Below, piece after piece: positions 1 to 6,720 of a stretch of 7,197 nt of DNA (within the stretch, counting starts at the first letter, position 1; every line of letters starts with the position of its first letter). Below the pieces are notes generated by a model, which saw only the letters and a list, made by a program, of their open reading frames with translations, was not told where the DNA came from and did not search any database. Position numbers and translations under genes: made by a program. Source of the DNA: Chitinophagales bacterium (lineage in GTDB: Bacteria > Bacteroidota > Bacteroidia > Chitinophagales > UBA2359); the NCBI GenBank assembly GCA_020629595.1, contig JAHDDA010000140.1, positions 1 through 7,197 of the forward strand, given 5' to 3'.

Positions 1-1394
1 CGATTGCGATTTCTGTTCCTATTTCGGTTGCGGTTTCCACTTTTATTTTCGCCACCACTTTTTTGTTCTGTTGGCTTTCCTTGTGCCTTTACATTAGGTT
101 TCTGGCTCTGATTTGCTTTTTTTACTTGGTTATTTTCTTTTTTCTTATCAGCATTCAGTTTGTTTATTTTGGGTTTATTTGTTTGTTTAGGCTTGTTCTC
201 CTTTTTTCGTTCTTGTTGTTTATTTTGCTGTTCGTTGCTATTTGCCTTTTTATCTTTGTTTCTATTACGATTTCTATTGCGGTTTTTTCTTCTTTTTTCT
301 TTGGGAAGATTAGGCAAGTCAATTTCTTCAAATTCGTGGTCGCCAAAACCTTTGGGTGCAATATCAATTAAGGCAAATTCATCTTTTTCAACCAAGGTTT
401 CTGGAAATTCTCTACGTTTATTCATTTCCAACACCTCTTTTACTCTTTCTAAAGGTACACAAGTTGGTTTAGTTTCTGGTGCAACGTACCAAATTTCACG
501 TTTAAAAATATCGGTTTTAAAGTGTCTGAAGGTTTTTTCTTTAGTTTTTAAGGGTTCTATTTGCTTCGGAAAATCTTGAAGTGCATCGATATAAGTATCT
601 AGTTCAAAATTTAAACAGCATTTTAATCTGCCACATTGCCCCGAAAGTTTTGCTTGATTGATAGCTAAATTTTGATAGCGTGCTGCCGCCGTTGTTACAG
701 GTTTAAATTTGGTAAGCCAAGTAGAACAACACAATTCACGCCCACAAGAGCCGATTCCCCCAATTCTAGATGCTTCAAAACGATTGCCAATTTGACGCAT
801 TTCAATTTTTACCTGAAACTCTCTAGCAAAAATCTTTATTAATTCCCTAAAATCTACACGACCTGGCGCAATGTAATAAAAAGTGGCTTTTCTTCCATCT
901 GCTTGGTACTCAACATCGCCAATTTTCATTTCTAATTTTAAATCACGTGAAATAACACGTGCCATTAGCATAGTGTTGTGTTCCATTGCCCACGAAAGTT
1001 TTGCCATTTGCATATCTTTATCGCTGGCTTTACGCAAAATTTTTGGTGGCTCATCGTTTTTTCGATATCCTTTTTTCTTCATTTGAAGCCTCACCAATTC
1101 ACCACTCAGGCTTATTTTACCTAAGTCGTGTCCCATTCGGCTTTCAACTACTACATAGTCACCTGTAAGGCAATCATTTGGAAAAGGATTTTTGAAAAAT
1201 TCTTTCCTTGCACCATTTTTAAAACTTACTTCAACAATATCAAATCTACTTGCCGTTGGTTCGTTTATATCAATTAACCAATCGAAAGTATTTAATCTAT
1301 TACATCCACCAGTGCTACAACTTCCTTTGCTACCACAACCGTCTGGCGTTCCTTTATTGTTATCGCTTCCGCATCTTCCTGATCCGCAGCCCAT
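1..1394 (-). CDS. ricT: PSP1-domain protein, RicT/YaaT family (C-terminus cut by window edge)
   Basis: The reading frame is open for 464 codons from ATG at 1394 to the window edge, so the C-terminus is missing. The PSP1 core carries the two family hallmarks: a GSCGRELCC motif (Cys217, 222, 223) and a GQCGRLKCC motif (Cys254, 259, 260), matching the cysteine signature I recall from Bacillus subtilis YaaT. There, RicT joins RicA and RicF in an Fe-S complex that affects RNase Y-dependent mRNA processing; whether this holds in Bacteroidota is not shown here. The N-terminus adds a Gly/Ser/Cys-rich segment with Cys3, 8, 20, 26 and 31. From about residue 360 the protein becomes a disordered Lys/Asn/Gln/Arg-rich tail with alternating Asn-Arg tracts at 371-379 and 454-464. 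It is a cytoplasmic protein by composition. It lies downstream of holB, as in Firmicutes. I see no promoter directly upstream, so readthrough from holB is likely. The family call is firm; the role is inferred. Confidence 0.93.
   Translation of the reverse strand, partial: MGCGSGRCGSDNNKGTPDGCGSKGSCSTGGCNRLNTFDWLIDINEPTASRFDIVEVSFKNGARKEFFKNPFPNDCLTGDYVVVESRMGHDLGKISLSGELVRLQMKKKGYRKNDEPPKILRKASDKDMQMAKLSWAMEHNTMLMARVISRDLKLEMKIGDVEYQADGRKATFYYIAPGRVDFRELIKIFAREFQVKIEMRQIGNRFEASRIGGIGSCGRELCCSTWLTKFKPVTTAAARYQNLAINQAKLSGQCGRLKCCLNFELDTYIDALQDFPKQIEPLKTKEKTFRHFKTDIFKREIWYVAPETKPTCVPLERVKEVLEMNKRREFPETLVEKDEFALIDIAPKGFGDHEFEEIDLPNLPKEKRRKNRNRNRNRNKDKKANSNEQQNKQQERKKENKPKQTNKPKINKLNADKKKENNQVKKANQSQKPNVKAQGKPTEQKSGGENKSGNRNRNRNRNRN
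3..35 (-). repeat. (Asn-Arg)n coding tract 2 in the RicT tail
   Basis: Eleven codons alternate Asn and Arg (residues 454-464), and the two bases left at the edge (CG) begin another Arg codon. The Arg codons are mixed (CGC, CGA, AGG, AGA, CGC), and both Asn codons are used. The alternation is therefore kept in the protein and is not a fresh slippage product in the DNA. The tract runs off the window, so its full length is unknown. Confidence 0.85.
258..284 (-). repeat. (Asn-Arg)n coding tract 1 in the RicT tail
   Basis: Nine codons encode alternating Asn and Arg (residues 371-379) using CGC, AGA, CGT and AGA for Arg. The tract directly follows a basic Lys/Arg stretch and opens the disordered tail. 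It resembles the second tract, about 75 residues further on. Confidence 0.85.
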
Positions 1395-1400
1395 TTTTTT

Positions 1401-1435
1401 TAAATTATGAGTTATAAATTATGAGTTATGAGTTG
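1401..1435. repeat. 7-nt repeat array A (five units)
   Basis: Read on the plus strand, the units are TAAATTA, TGAGTTA, TAAATTA, TGAGTTA and TGAGTTG, five heptamers in exact register with two alternating variants. The array lies just upstream of the RicT start codon. Because seven is not a multiple of three and each unit carries stop triplets, it closes all reading frames. Confidence 0.8.
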
Positions 1436-1449
1436 GAAAAAATGAAATG

Positions 1450-1474
1450 TAAATTTTCGGAAATTGAAAATTTA
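1450..1474. other. Perfect 9-bp inverted repeat in the holB-ricT gap
   Basis: TAAATTTTC at 1450-1458 and GAAAATTTA at 1466-1474 are exact reverse complements around a 7-nt loop. The stem is almost all A-T, so it would be a weak terminator. It is nested within the larger imperfect inverted pair formed by arrays A and B. Confidence 0.5.
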
Positions 1475-1500
1475 TAATTCTTAATTCTTAATTCATAAAT
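1459..1500. repeat. 7-nt repeat array B (six degenerate units)
   Basis: Read on the plus strand, the units are GGAAATT, GAAAATT, TATAATT, CTTAATT, CTTAATT and CATAAAT. Five of the six end in AATT or its close variant. The array abuts the holB stop codon. Its reverse complement resembles array A (24 of 32 positions by hand alignment), so the two arrays could pair as the arms of an imperfect long hairpin. Confidence 0.75.
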
Positions 1501-2604
1501 TCATTTTTGCATTAAACGCATTAAGTCTAACGATAAGTTGAAGAATAAAATTTTAGGGTTCGCATTTCTAAAAATATGATAAGGCGATTTATTTAAAATA
1601 TTGGCTAACTCTTCAATGTCATTCCATTGCATATTTCGCAAAAGAAATTGTGCCATTTTTTGCTCTCTATCGCTAAGGTTGTCTGAAGATACACCACTTA
1701 AATGTGAACGAATTGCCAAGTTGTAAAAACTACTAAAATATTCTAGAAAGTTTTTTTGGTTCTCACGTCCCAATTTAGCTGTTTCTTCTACCCATGCATT
1801 TATTTTAAGTATATCTTTCTTTATACAATAACGAAGCCAAAGCGCTAATCTTTCTTCTTGCTTATCGTTTTCTTTATTATTCGCCACTAAGTTAATGGCT
1901 TTACCTATATTTCCGTTGGCTAATCGTAAAATTGAGGCATCAATTTCATAATTTTCAAATTTTTGCTTCAAAAACGACTTTAATTCCTCGTCTTTTATAG
2001 GTGGAACATTTATTCTTTGTGTTCTAGATAAAATTGTTCCCAAAATAGATTCAGTTTCATTGGCTACTAATATAATAAGTGTATTGGCGGGTGGCTCTTC
2101 AATAGTTTTAAGTAATTTATTGCCAATTTTACCCAGTTTTTCTGGCTTCCAAATAATAATCACCTTTTTATTAGCATTTGTTTTTAAACCTGTAAACTTT
2201 ATTATTTCAATACATTCAGATTTGTTAATATTACCTTGTTTATTTTCAGCATCAAGTGCTTTGTACCAATCAATTTCTTTAAGGTACATATTTTCATTTA
2301 AGGTTTTTCGCCAAACTTCTATAAAATCTTGTGCAATAAAATTTTTCCCAACAACAGGAAAACTAAAATGAATTTGAGGACTTGCTTTTTTTTGTGTTGC
2401 TTTACAAGAAAAACAACTACCACAAGCATCTTCATTATTTGGGTTTTCGCAATTTACATATTGAGCCAAAGCCATTGCTATTGCAAAATTGGCACTTCCT
2501 TCATTACCCAAAAATAATAAAGCATGAGGTAGTTTGCCATTTTGTACATTATTTATTAGCTTTTCTTTAAGGCTTTTATGCCCTGGAATTTCTTTGAATT
2601 GCAT
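1501..2604 (-). CDS. holB: DNA polymerase III, delta prime subunit
   Basis: This 367-residue protein is the delta prime subunit of the clamp-loader complex, which opens the sliding clamp and loads it on primed DNA. It has the AAA+ fold order expected: LPHALLFLG at 25-33, then a degenerate Walker A region (GNEGSAN, no Lys-Ser/Thr), so it should not hydrolyse ATP, as is usual for delta prime. Next comes a zinc-binding module with Cys52, 61, 64 and 67, then NKLLKTIEEPP at 162-172 and a sensor-1-like LSRTQ at 192-196. The last reads SRT where the clamp-loader family commonly has SRC. The C-terminal part is helical, as in the family's collar domain. The ATG at 2604 gives a standard N-terminus (FKEIPGHKSLKEKL). 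The gene lies upstream of ricT with a 106-bp gap and has a promoter candidate at 2640-2647. Confidence 0.95.
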   Translation of the reverse strand: MQFKEIPGHKSLKEKLINNVQNGKLPHALLFLGNEGSANFAIAMALAQYVNCENPNNEDACGSCFSCKATQKKASPQIHFSFPVVGKNFIAQDFIEVWRKTLNENMYLKEIDWYKALDAENKQGNINKSECIEIIKFTGLKTNANKKVIIIWKPEKLGKIGNKLLKTIEEPPANTLIILVANETESILGTILSRTQRINVPPIKDEELKSFLKQKFENYEIDASILRLANGNIGKAINLVANNKENDKQEERLALWLRYCIKKDILKINAWVEETAKLGRENQKNFLEYFSSFYNLAIRSHLSGVSSDNLSDREQKMAQFLLRNMQWNDIEELANILNKSPYHIFRNANPKILFFNLSLDLMRLMQK

Positions 2605-2815
2605 ATTTTTTAAGTGTCAATTTTGAAACCGTTAAAAGGCAAAAGTAAGTAATTAAATTATATCATTTTATTGTGCTTTAAAGACTTGCTTCTCGCATTG
2701 TAATAAGCTATTTTGAATAACTTCTCACTTTTATTTAAGAACCGTCTGCCTTCACATTGATAAGTTTTCATTCTGAAATCGCTATATACACACTGCAAGC
2801 TCACACCAAAAAAAA
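2605..2815. other. Intergenic stretch with no supported gene
   Basis: Apart from the holB promoter box I see no RNA gene, repeat or terminator here. The minus strand has a 63-codon frame (2658-2849), but it runs into the end of the lipoprotein gene, has no recognisable domain, and reads like chance coding. It could also be a decayed remnant, which I cannot decide by eye. Confidence 0.5.
2640..2647 (-). promoter_or_regulatory. Bacteroidota-type -7 box upstream of holB
   Basis: On the minus strand this reads TACTTTTG followed by CC, an exact match to the Bacteroidota TAnnTTTG -7 element. It would start transcription roughly 30 nt before the holB ATG. I do not see a clear TTTG -33 element at the usual distance, so only half of the promoter is supported. 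Confidence 0.5.
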
Positions 2816-3274
2816 TCACCCACAAGTTTGGTCGGCAATAATTTTCCATTCACCTTTTACTTTTTGCCAAAGCAAAGAAAAATATCCACTTGGTTTATCT
2901 TTTTCTCTTGTCAATTCATACCTGCCAATCATATAAAAATATTCGGTAGAAAGTTGTTTTAATTCTAAAATATCAAAATGTAATTTACCCATTGCCGATT
3001 TATCAGGATAGCCTTTTTTATAGTTTTCTAAAGTGGGTTGCCAGCCATAAGTTAAACCTCGTGAGCCAATAAAAACCAAACTATCACTGTTTACATAGCC
3101 CAGCATAAAGGCATCAATATCACCACTATTCCAAGCATTTTCTTGTGCTTTCATTACTTTTTCAATGGCAATTTTATCTTCTTCAAAGCTGGTTTTCATT
3201 TTTTTATCGGTAATTTTAGTAAGCGAACAACTAAACAAAAGTGTCAAGAACAATAAGTAAAATGTATATTTCAT
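2816..3274 (-). CDS. DUF4440 / SnoaL-like (NTF2-fold) lipoprotein
   Basis: This 152-residue protein starts with Met-Lys, a hydrophobic stretch and a lipobox, Leu-Phe-Ser-Cys at 13-16. It should therefore be lipidated on Cys16 and anchored facing the periplasm or outer membrane. I see no Asp/Glu-rich surface-export signal right after the cysteine. Residues about 33-152 fit the DUF4440 family: an AWNSGDIDAFM helix, LVFIGSRGLTYGW, a YPDK segment, YMIGRYELTRE, and a closing strand pair ending GEWKIIADQTCG. Family members have a small cone-shaped NTF2-like fold that often binds small ligands, but most have no known reaction. The usual ending I recall is ADH followed by Thr/Ser; here it is ADQ-Thr-Cys-Gly, a small deviation at a conserved spot. 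It is divergent from the ligase gene across 60 bp. No convincing promoter was found for it. Confidence 0.86.
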   Translation of the reverse strand: MKYTFYLLFLTLLFSCSLTKITDKKMKTSFEEDKIAIEKVMKAQENAWNSGDIDAFMLGYVNSDSLVFIGSRGLTYGWQPTLENYKKGYPDKSAMGKLHFDILELKQLSTEYFYMIGRYELTREKDKPSGYFSLLWQKVKGEWKIIADQTCG

Positions 3275-3285
3275 CGGTTTTTAAC

Positions 3286-3316
3286 TTGAAAATATGGAAA
3301 GATTTATTAACTTTTG
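3286..3316 (+). promoter_or_regulatory. Promoter candidate for the acyl-CoA ligase
   Basis: TTG at 3286-3288 is followed after 19 nt by TAACTTTTG at 3308-3316. This resembles the Bacteroidota -33 TTTG / -7 TAnnTTTG promoter, except that the -7 box has three spacer bases where two are standard. Transcription would begin near 3323, about 12 nt before the ATG at 3335. That also argues against the in-frame TTG at 3314, which overlaps the box, as a start codon. Confidence 0.4.
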
Positions 3317-3334
3317 AATCTAAAGCTAAATTTT

Positions 3335-4990
3335 ATGAAACTGTTAATCGAATTTTTCTATAAATGGGAAAAAGAAATACCGAATAAAACATTTATGCGA
3401 CAGCCTTATGGCAATTCGTATAAAGATATAAGCTGGAAAGAAGCAGGTGAGCAAATTCGTAAAATGGCGAATTATATAATACAATTAAATTTGCCAGAAA
3501 AAAGTAATATTGGTATTCTTTCTAAAAATTGTTACCATTGGGTTTTAGCCGATTTAGCTATTCAAATGGCAAAACATATTTCAGTTCCCTTTTATCCAAA
3601 TTTGAGTAAGCAACAATTAGAAGAAGTTGTTGAATTAGGTAATATTGAGTTGGTTTTTGTTGGAAAATTAGACAACTTGGCTGAAGAGGTTATCTCATCA
3701 GATATTAGTGTTGTGAAGTTTCCGCATTATCCCAATAATTATGAGGTGCAAAAAGGCGAAAATTGGGATGAAATCATAAAAACTACTGAAGCAATAACCG
3801 AAAACCCTTTACCTAATAAAGATAATTTATGGACAATATTATTTACTTCTGGTACAACAGGTTCACCTAAAGGTGTAATGATTACGCACCAAGCATTTGC
3901 CCATTTGTTAAATGCCGAAGTAAAACATAATCATTTAGGAATATTAAAACTAAAACACCCACGCTTTTTTTCATTTCTACCAATGAATCATATTGCCGAA
4001 AGAATGGCGGTTGAATCGGGCTGTTTAATGAGTGGTGGTACAATTTATTTTGCCGAGAGCATTGATACATTTGCCAAAAACTTACAAGATGCACAACCCA
4101 ATTTATTTTTAGCTGTTCCCCGAATTTGGTCGAAATTTCATTTAGCAATATTGGGTAAAATTTCAGATAGTAAAATCAATACTATTCTTAAAATTCCAAT
4201 TTTAGGAAATTTCTTTAAAAATAAAATACGCAAAGGTTTAGGCTTACACCAAGCAAAAGTTGTGCTTACAGGTGCCGCTCCAACCCCTGAAAGTCTTAAA
4301 AATTGGTACAAGAAATTTGATATAGAATTACAAGAAGTTTATGGTTTGTCAGAAACTTGTGGAGGCTGTGTTTTAATGCCTAAAAATGTAGTGAAAGAAA
4401 ACTCAACGGGTAAAGTTTTGGCAGGCGTTGATCTTAAAATTGATGAAAAAACAAATGAAATATTGATAAAAATGCCTTGGATGATGAGTGGTTATTATAA
4501 TAATGAAGAAAAAACCAATCAAGTTTTAAAAGATGGTTGGCTACATTCGGGCGATAGTGGTTATTTAGATCAAGAAGGTTTTTTATTTATTACAGGTAGA
4601 GTTTCCGACACCTTTAAATCGGCAAAAGGAAAATATATTGTACCAAATAAGTTGGAAAATTACTTTACTTCAAACGAGCTGATAGAACAAATTTGTGTAG
4701 TTGGTAGAGGTATTCCGCAACCAATAGCCTTGTGTCAGCTTTCAGAAATTGGTAAAAAAGCAAATAAAGAAAAGCTAACCGAAAGTGTATTGTCTGATTT
4801 GAATAATTGTAATAGTGAACAAGCGAATTACAACAAAATTTCAACCGTAGTATTAGTGCAAGAAGATTGGACAACCGATAATAATATTCTTACGCCAACA
4901 ATGAAAGTGCGAAGAAATAGTGTAAATAAAAAATATGAAAACGATTATTTAAAATGGCACGATTCTGAGGAGGTTGTTATTTGGGAGTAG
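3335..4990 (+). CDS. AMP-forming acyl-CoA ligase (long-chain FadD-like)
   Basis: This 551-residue member of the ANL adenylation superfamily likely activates a fatty acid with ATP to an acyl-AMP and then forms the CoA thioester. The phosphate-binding loop TSGTTGSPKG is at 171-180, followed by FLPMNHIAERM and AVPRIWSKF, which are typical of long-chain acyl-CoA synthetases. The adenine motif YGLSETCG is at 336-343. The ribose-binding Asp is D407 in HSGD (more often TGD), and the hinge GR is at 421-422. LTPTMKVRR at 519-527 supplies Lys524, the candidate catalytic lysine. It has no signal peptide and should be cytoplasmic or membrane-peripheral. ATG 3335 is preferred over TTG 3314 because the N-terminus MKLLIEFFYKWEK fits and the TTG lies in a promoter box. 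The substrate cannot be read from sequence; a medium-chain or other carboxylic acid remains possible. Confidence 0.9.
   Translation: MKLLIEFFYKWEKEIPNKTFMRQPYGNSYKDISWKEAGEQIRKMANYIIQLNLPEKSNIGILSKNCYHWVLADLAIQMAKHISVPFYPNLSKQQLEEVVELGNIELVFVGKLDNLAEEVISSDISVVKFPHYPNNYEVQKGENWDEIIKTTEAITENPLPNKDNLWTILFTSGTTGSPKGVMITHQAFAHLLNAEVKHNHLGILKLKHPRFFSFLPMNHIAERMAVESGCLMSGGTIYFAESIDTFAKNLQDAQPNLFLAVPRIWSKFHLAILGKISDSKINTILKIPILGNFFKNKIRKGLGLHQAKVVLTGAAPTPESLKNWYKKFDIELQEVYGLSETCGGCVLMPKNVVKENSTGKVLAGVDLKIDEKTNEILIKMPWMMSGYYNNEEKTNQVLKDGWLHSGDSGYLDQEGFLFITGRVSDTFKSAKGKYIVPNKLENYFTSNELIEQICVVGRGIPQPIALCQLSEIGKKANKEKLTESVLSDLNNCNSEQANYNKISTVVLVQEDWTTDNNILTPTMKVRRNSVNKKYENDYLKWHDSEEVVIWE
4968..4983 (+). 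promoter_or_regulatory. Shine-Dalgarno-like AGGAGG before an in-frame TTG of recN
   Basis: AGGAGG at 4968-4973 sits 7 nt before a TTG (4981) that is in frame with recN and overlaps the ligase stop codon. Initiation there would add 13 residues (MGVGYFCKTIQCL) and couple recN to the ligase. The same bases encode Glu-Glu-Val in the ligase, and Bacteroidota seldom rely on Shine-Dalgarno pairing, so this may be chance. Confidence 0.25.
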
Positions 4991-5000
4991 GTTATTTTTG
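4974..5000 (+). promoter_or_regulatory. Promoter candidate for recN
   Basis: TATTTTTG at 4993-5000 exactly matches the TAnnTTTG -7 box. A TTG at 4974-4976 sits 16 nt upstream, slightly closer than usual, and could be the -33 element. Transcription would start near 5007, leaving a very short leader to the ATG at 5020. The promoter would span the end of the ligase gene and give recN independent expression. Confidence 0.42.
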
Positions 5001-5019
5001 CAAAACAATTCAATGTTTA

Positions 5020-6687
5020 ATGTTACAAAAACTACACATTAGAAATTACGCCATTATTGATAAATTGGTGATTGAGTTTTCTGAGAACCTAAATATAATT
5101 ACAGGTGAAACAGGAGCAGGGAAATCAATTCTATTAGGTGCTTTAGGTTTAATTTTAGGCGAAAGAGCAAACCCATCAGCATTACGAAATAAAGAAAAAA
5201 AATGTGTTGTTGAAGGTTGGTTCGATGTTTCGGCGTACAATGTAAAAGAATTTTTTGAACTTCACGATTTAGATTATGATATAACCGCCATTATTCGTCG
5301 AGAAATAACACCTTCAGGAAAATCAAGAGCCTTTATAAATGATACGCCCGTTTCTTTATCGGTTTTAAAACAACTTACTTCTAAATTGGTGAATTTATTA
5401 GCACAACACCAAACCCTTTACCTAAACAATACGCAATTTCAATTAGAAATAGTTGACGCTTTGGCAGAGCAAAATAATTTGGTTCAGAAATATCAAACAG
5501 AATTTAAGCAATATCAAAATGATTGTGCAAAGCTTAAAGAAATAGAAACAAAAATTTCGCAACAATCGGCAGAGTTGGATTACCTAAATTTTCAGTTAGA
5601 AGAATTGGAAAGCTTGAACCTTTCAGATGCGAATGAGCAAACAAATATTGAAACAGAATTACAACAATTAAATAATGTTGACAATATAAAATCGGCACTT
5701 TCTGAAAGTGCTTTTATACTTTCTGAAGGAGAAAATAATGTTATTGAAGCACTTATTTCAATTCAAAAAAAATTAGATAAAATAAGTTCTTTGCACGCCA
5801 ATTACGAAGATTTTAGCAAGCGAATTGAAAGTAGTATTTTTGAATTACAAGATGTAGCTTCTGAAATAAATAATAAAAACGAAACCATTGAAAATAATCC
5901 TAATTTACTAAACCAATTACAAGCAAGATTAGACTTAATTATTAGATTACAAAACAAACATCAAGTTCATTCAATTAATGATTTATTAAGCGTAATTGAA
6001 CAACTAAATAACAAAAAAAGTAGTATTGAAAACGCCGATGCTAATATCCAAGAATTAAAAAATAGTATCGCTGAACAAGAAAAAGTGCTTAAAGAAAAAG
6101 CAAAACATCTTTCAATAAAACGAAAAGCAACTATTCCAATAATTGAACAAAGAACCGATAAATTATTGAGTTCATTAGGAATGGAAAACGCCAAGTTGAA
6201 AGTACAACTTTGGAATGAAGAAGCATTAAGTATTAACGGATTTGATAGTATTGAGTGGCAATTTTCGGCAAATAAAGGAATGCCTTTTGTTGCTTTAAAA
6301 AAAGTAGCATCTGGTGGTGAATTATCTCGTTTAATGCTTTCAATACAAAGTATTTTAGCTGGTTCAATGGCAATGCCTACGCTTATTTTTGATGAAATTG
6401 ATACAGGAATTTCTGGTGAAGTAGCCAAAAAAGTAGGACGAGCTTTAAAACAATTAGCACAATCGCACCAACTAATTTGCATAACCCATTTACCACAAAT
6501 TGCCAGTTGTTCCGAAAATCATTACTTTGTTTACAAGCAAGATGTGGGTGAACAAACTGTTTCAAGTGTAAAACGCCTTAGTAAACAAGAGCATATTTAC
6601 GAAATTGGGCAAATGATAGATGGCAAACCGCCTGGCGAAACAGCCTTAAATGCCGCTAAAGATTTGGTGTTGGAAATGGTTAGCTAA
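5020..6687 (+). CDS. recN: DNA repair protein RecN
   Basis: This 555-residue SMC-like ATPase acts in the recombinational repair of double-strand breaks, where RecN helps hold or align broken DNA for RecA. The N-terminal half-ATPase has MLQKLHIRNYAII and Walker A GETGAGKS at 29-36, followed by the QHQ motif near 129-131. Residues about 145-380 are Glu/Lys/Gln/Asn-rich with heptad character, fitting the short antiparallel coiled coil. The C-terminal half-ATPase has the ABC signature ASGGELSRL at 430-438, Walker B LIFDEIDTGISGE with Asp458 and Glu459, and the switch His490 in CITHLPQIAS. All catalytic residues are present and the length is normal for RecN. ATG 5020 gives the conserved family N-terminus; a TTG at 4981 preceded by AGGAGG would add 13 unconserved residues. 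It ends 34 nt before a terminator hairpin. Confidence 0.98.
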   Translation: MLQKLHIRNYAIIDKLVIEFSENLNIITGETGAGKSILLGALGLILGERANPSALRNKEKKCVVEGWFDVSAYNVKEFFELHDLDYDITAIIRREITPSGKSRAFINDTPVSLSVLKQLTSKLVNLLAQHQTLYLNNTQFQLEIVDALAEQNNLVQKYQTEFKQYQNDCAKLKEIETKISQQSAELDYLNFQLEELESLNLSDANEQTNIETELQQLNNVDNIKSALSESAFILSEGENNVIEALISIQKKLDKISSLHANYEDFSKRIESSIFELQDVASEINNKNETIENNPNLLNQLQARLDLIIRLQNKHQVHSINDLLSVIEQLNNKKSSIENADANIQELKNSIAEQEKVLKEKAKHLSIKRKATIPIIEQRTDKLLSSLGMENAKLKVQLWNEEALSINGFDSIEWQFSANKGMPFVALKKVASGGELSRLMLSIQSILAGSMAMPTLIFDEIDTGISGEVAKKVGRALKQLAQSHQLICITHLPQIASCSENHYFVYKQDVGEQTVSSVKRLSKQEHIYEIGQMIDGKPPGETALNAAKDLVLEMVS

Positions 6688-6720
6688 TATAGCTTCAATA
6701 TTTAAAAATAGGCAATAAAA

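Noticed and set aside
1..284. DNA-level microsatellite phase variation at the (Asn-Arg)n tracts
   Set aside because: The Arg and Asn codons vary within each tract, so there is no perfect 6-nt repeat for slippage.
164..367. Minus-strand 67-codon frame inside ricT
   Set aside because: It is a frame-shifted shadow of the tail; the RicT frame continues unbroken through this region to the window edge, so there is no frameshift.
63..579. Plus-strand frames encoding very hydrophobic, Phe/Leu-rich membrane-like peptides
   Set aside because: They are antisense to the Lys/Asn/Arg-rich RicT tail; complements of AAA/AAT/AGA codons read as Phe/Ile/Ser/Leu. The RicT frame has conserved family motifs.
1401..1500. 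CRISPR array
   Set aside because: The repeats are contiguous 7-nt units without spacers, and no cas gene is present.
2605..2815. tRNA or other structured RNA gene
   Set aside because: I found no cloverleaf pairing, no T-loop GTTCRA-type signature and no strong stem by eye.
2658..2849. 63-codon minus-strand frame as a gene
   Set aside because: It overlaps the end of the lipoprotein gene by 34 nt, has no recognisable domain and no clear start context.
3314..3334. TTG start giving the ligase seven extra residues
   Set aside because: The TTG lies in a promoter-like -7 box, and the ATG at 3335 gives a family-like N-terminus.
3882..4148. 88-codon frame antisense to the acyl-CoA ligase
   Set aside because: It lies fully within conserved ligase coding sequence and has no recognisable features.
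5967..6482. 171-codon frame antisense to recN
   Set aside because: recN is intact with all ATPase motifs across this region; the antisense frame shows no domain and is a codon-bias shadow.
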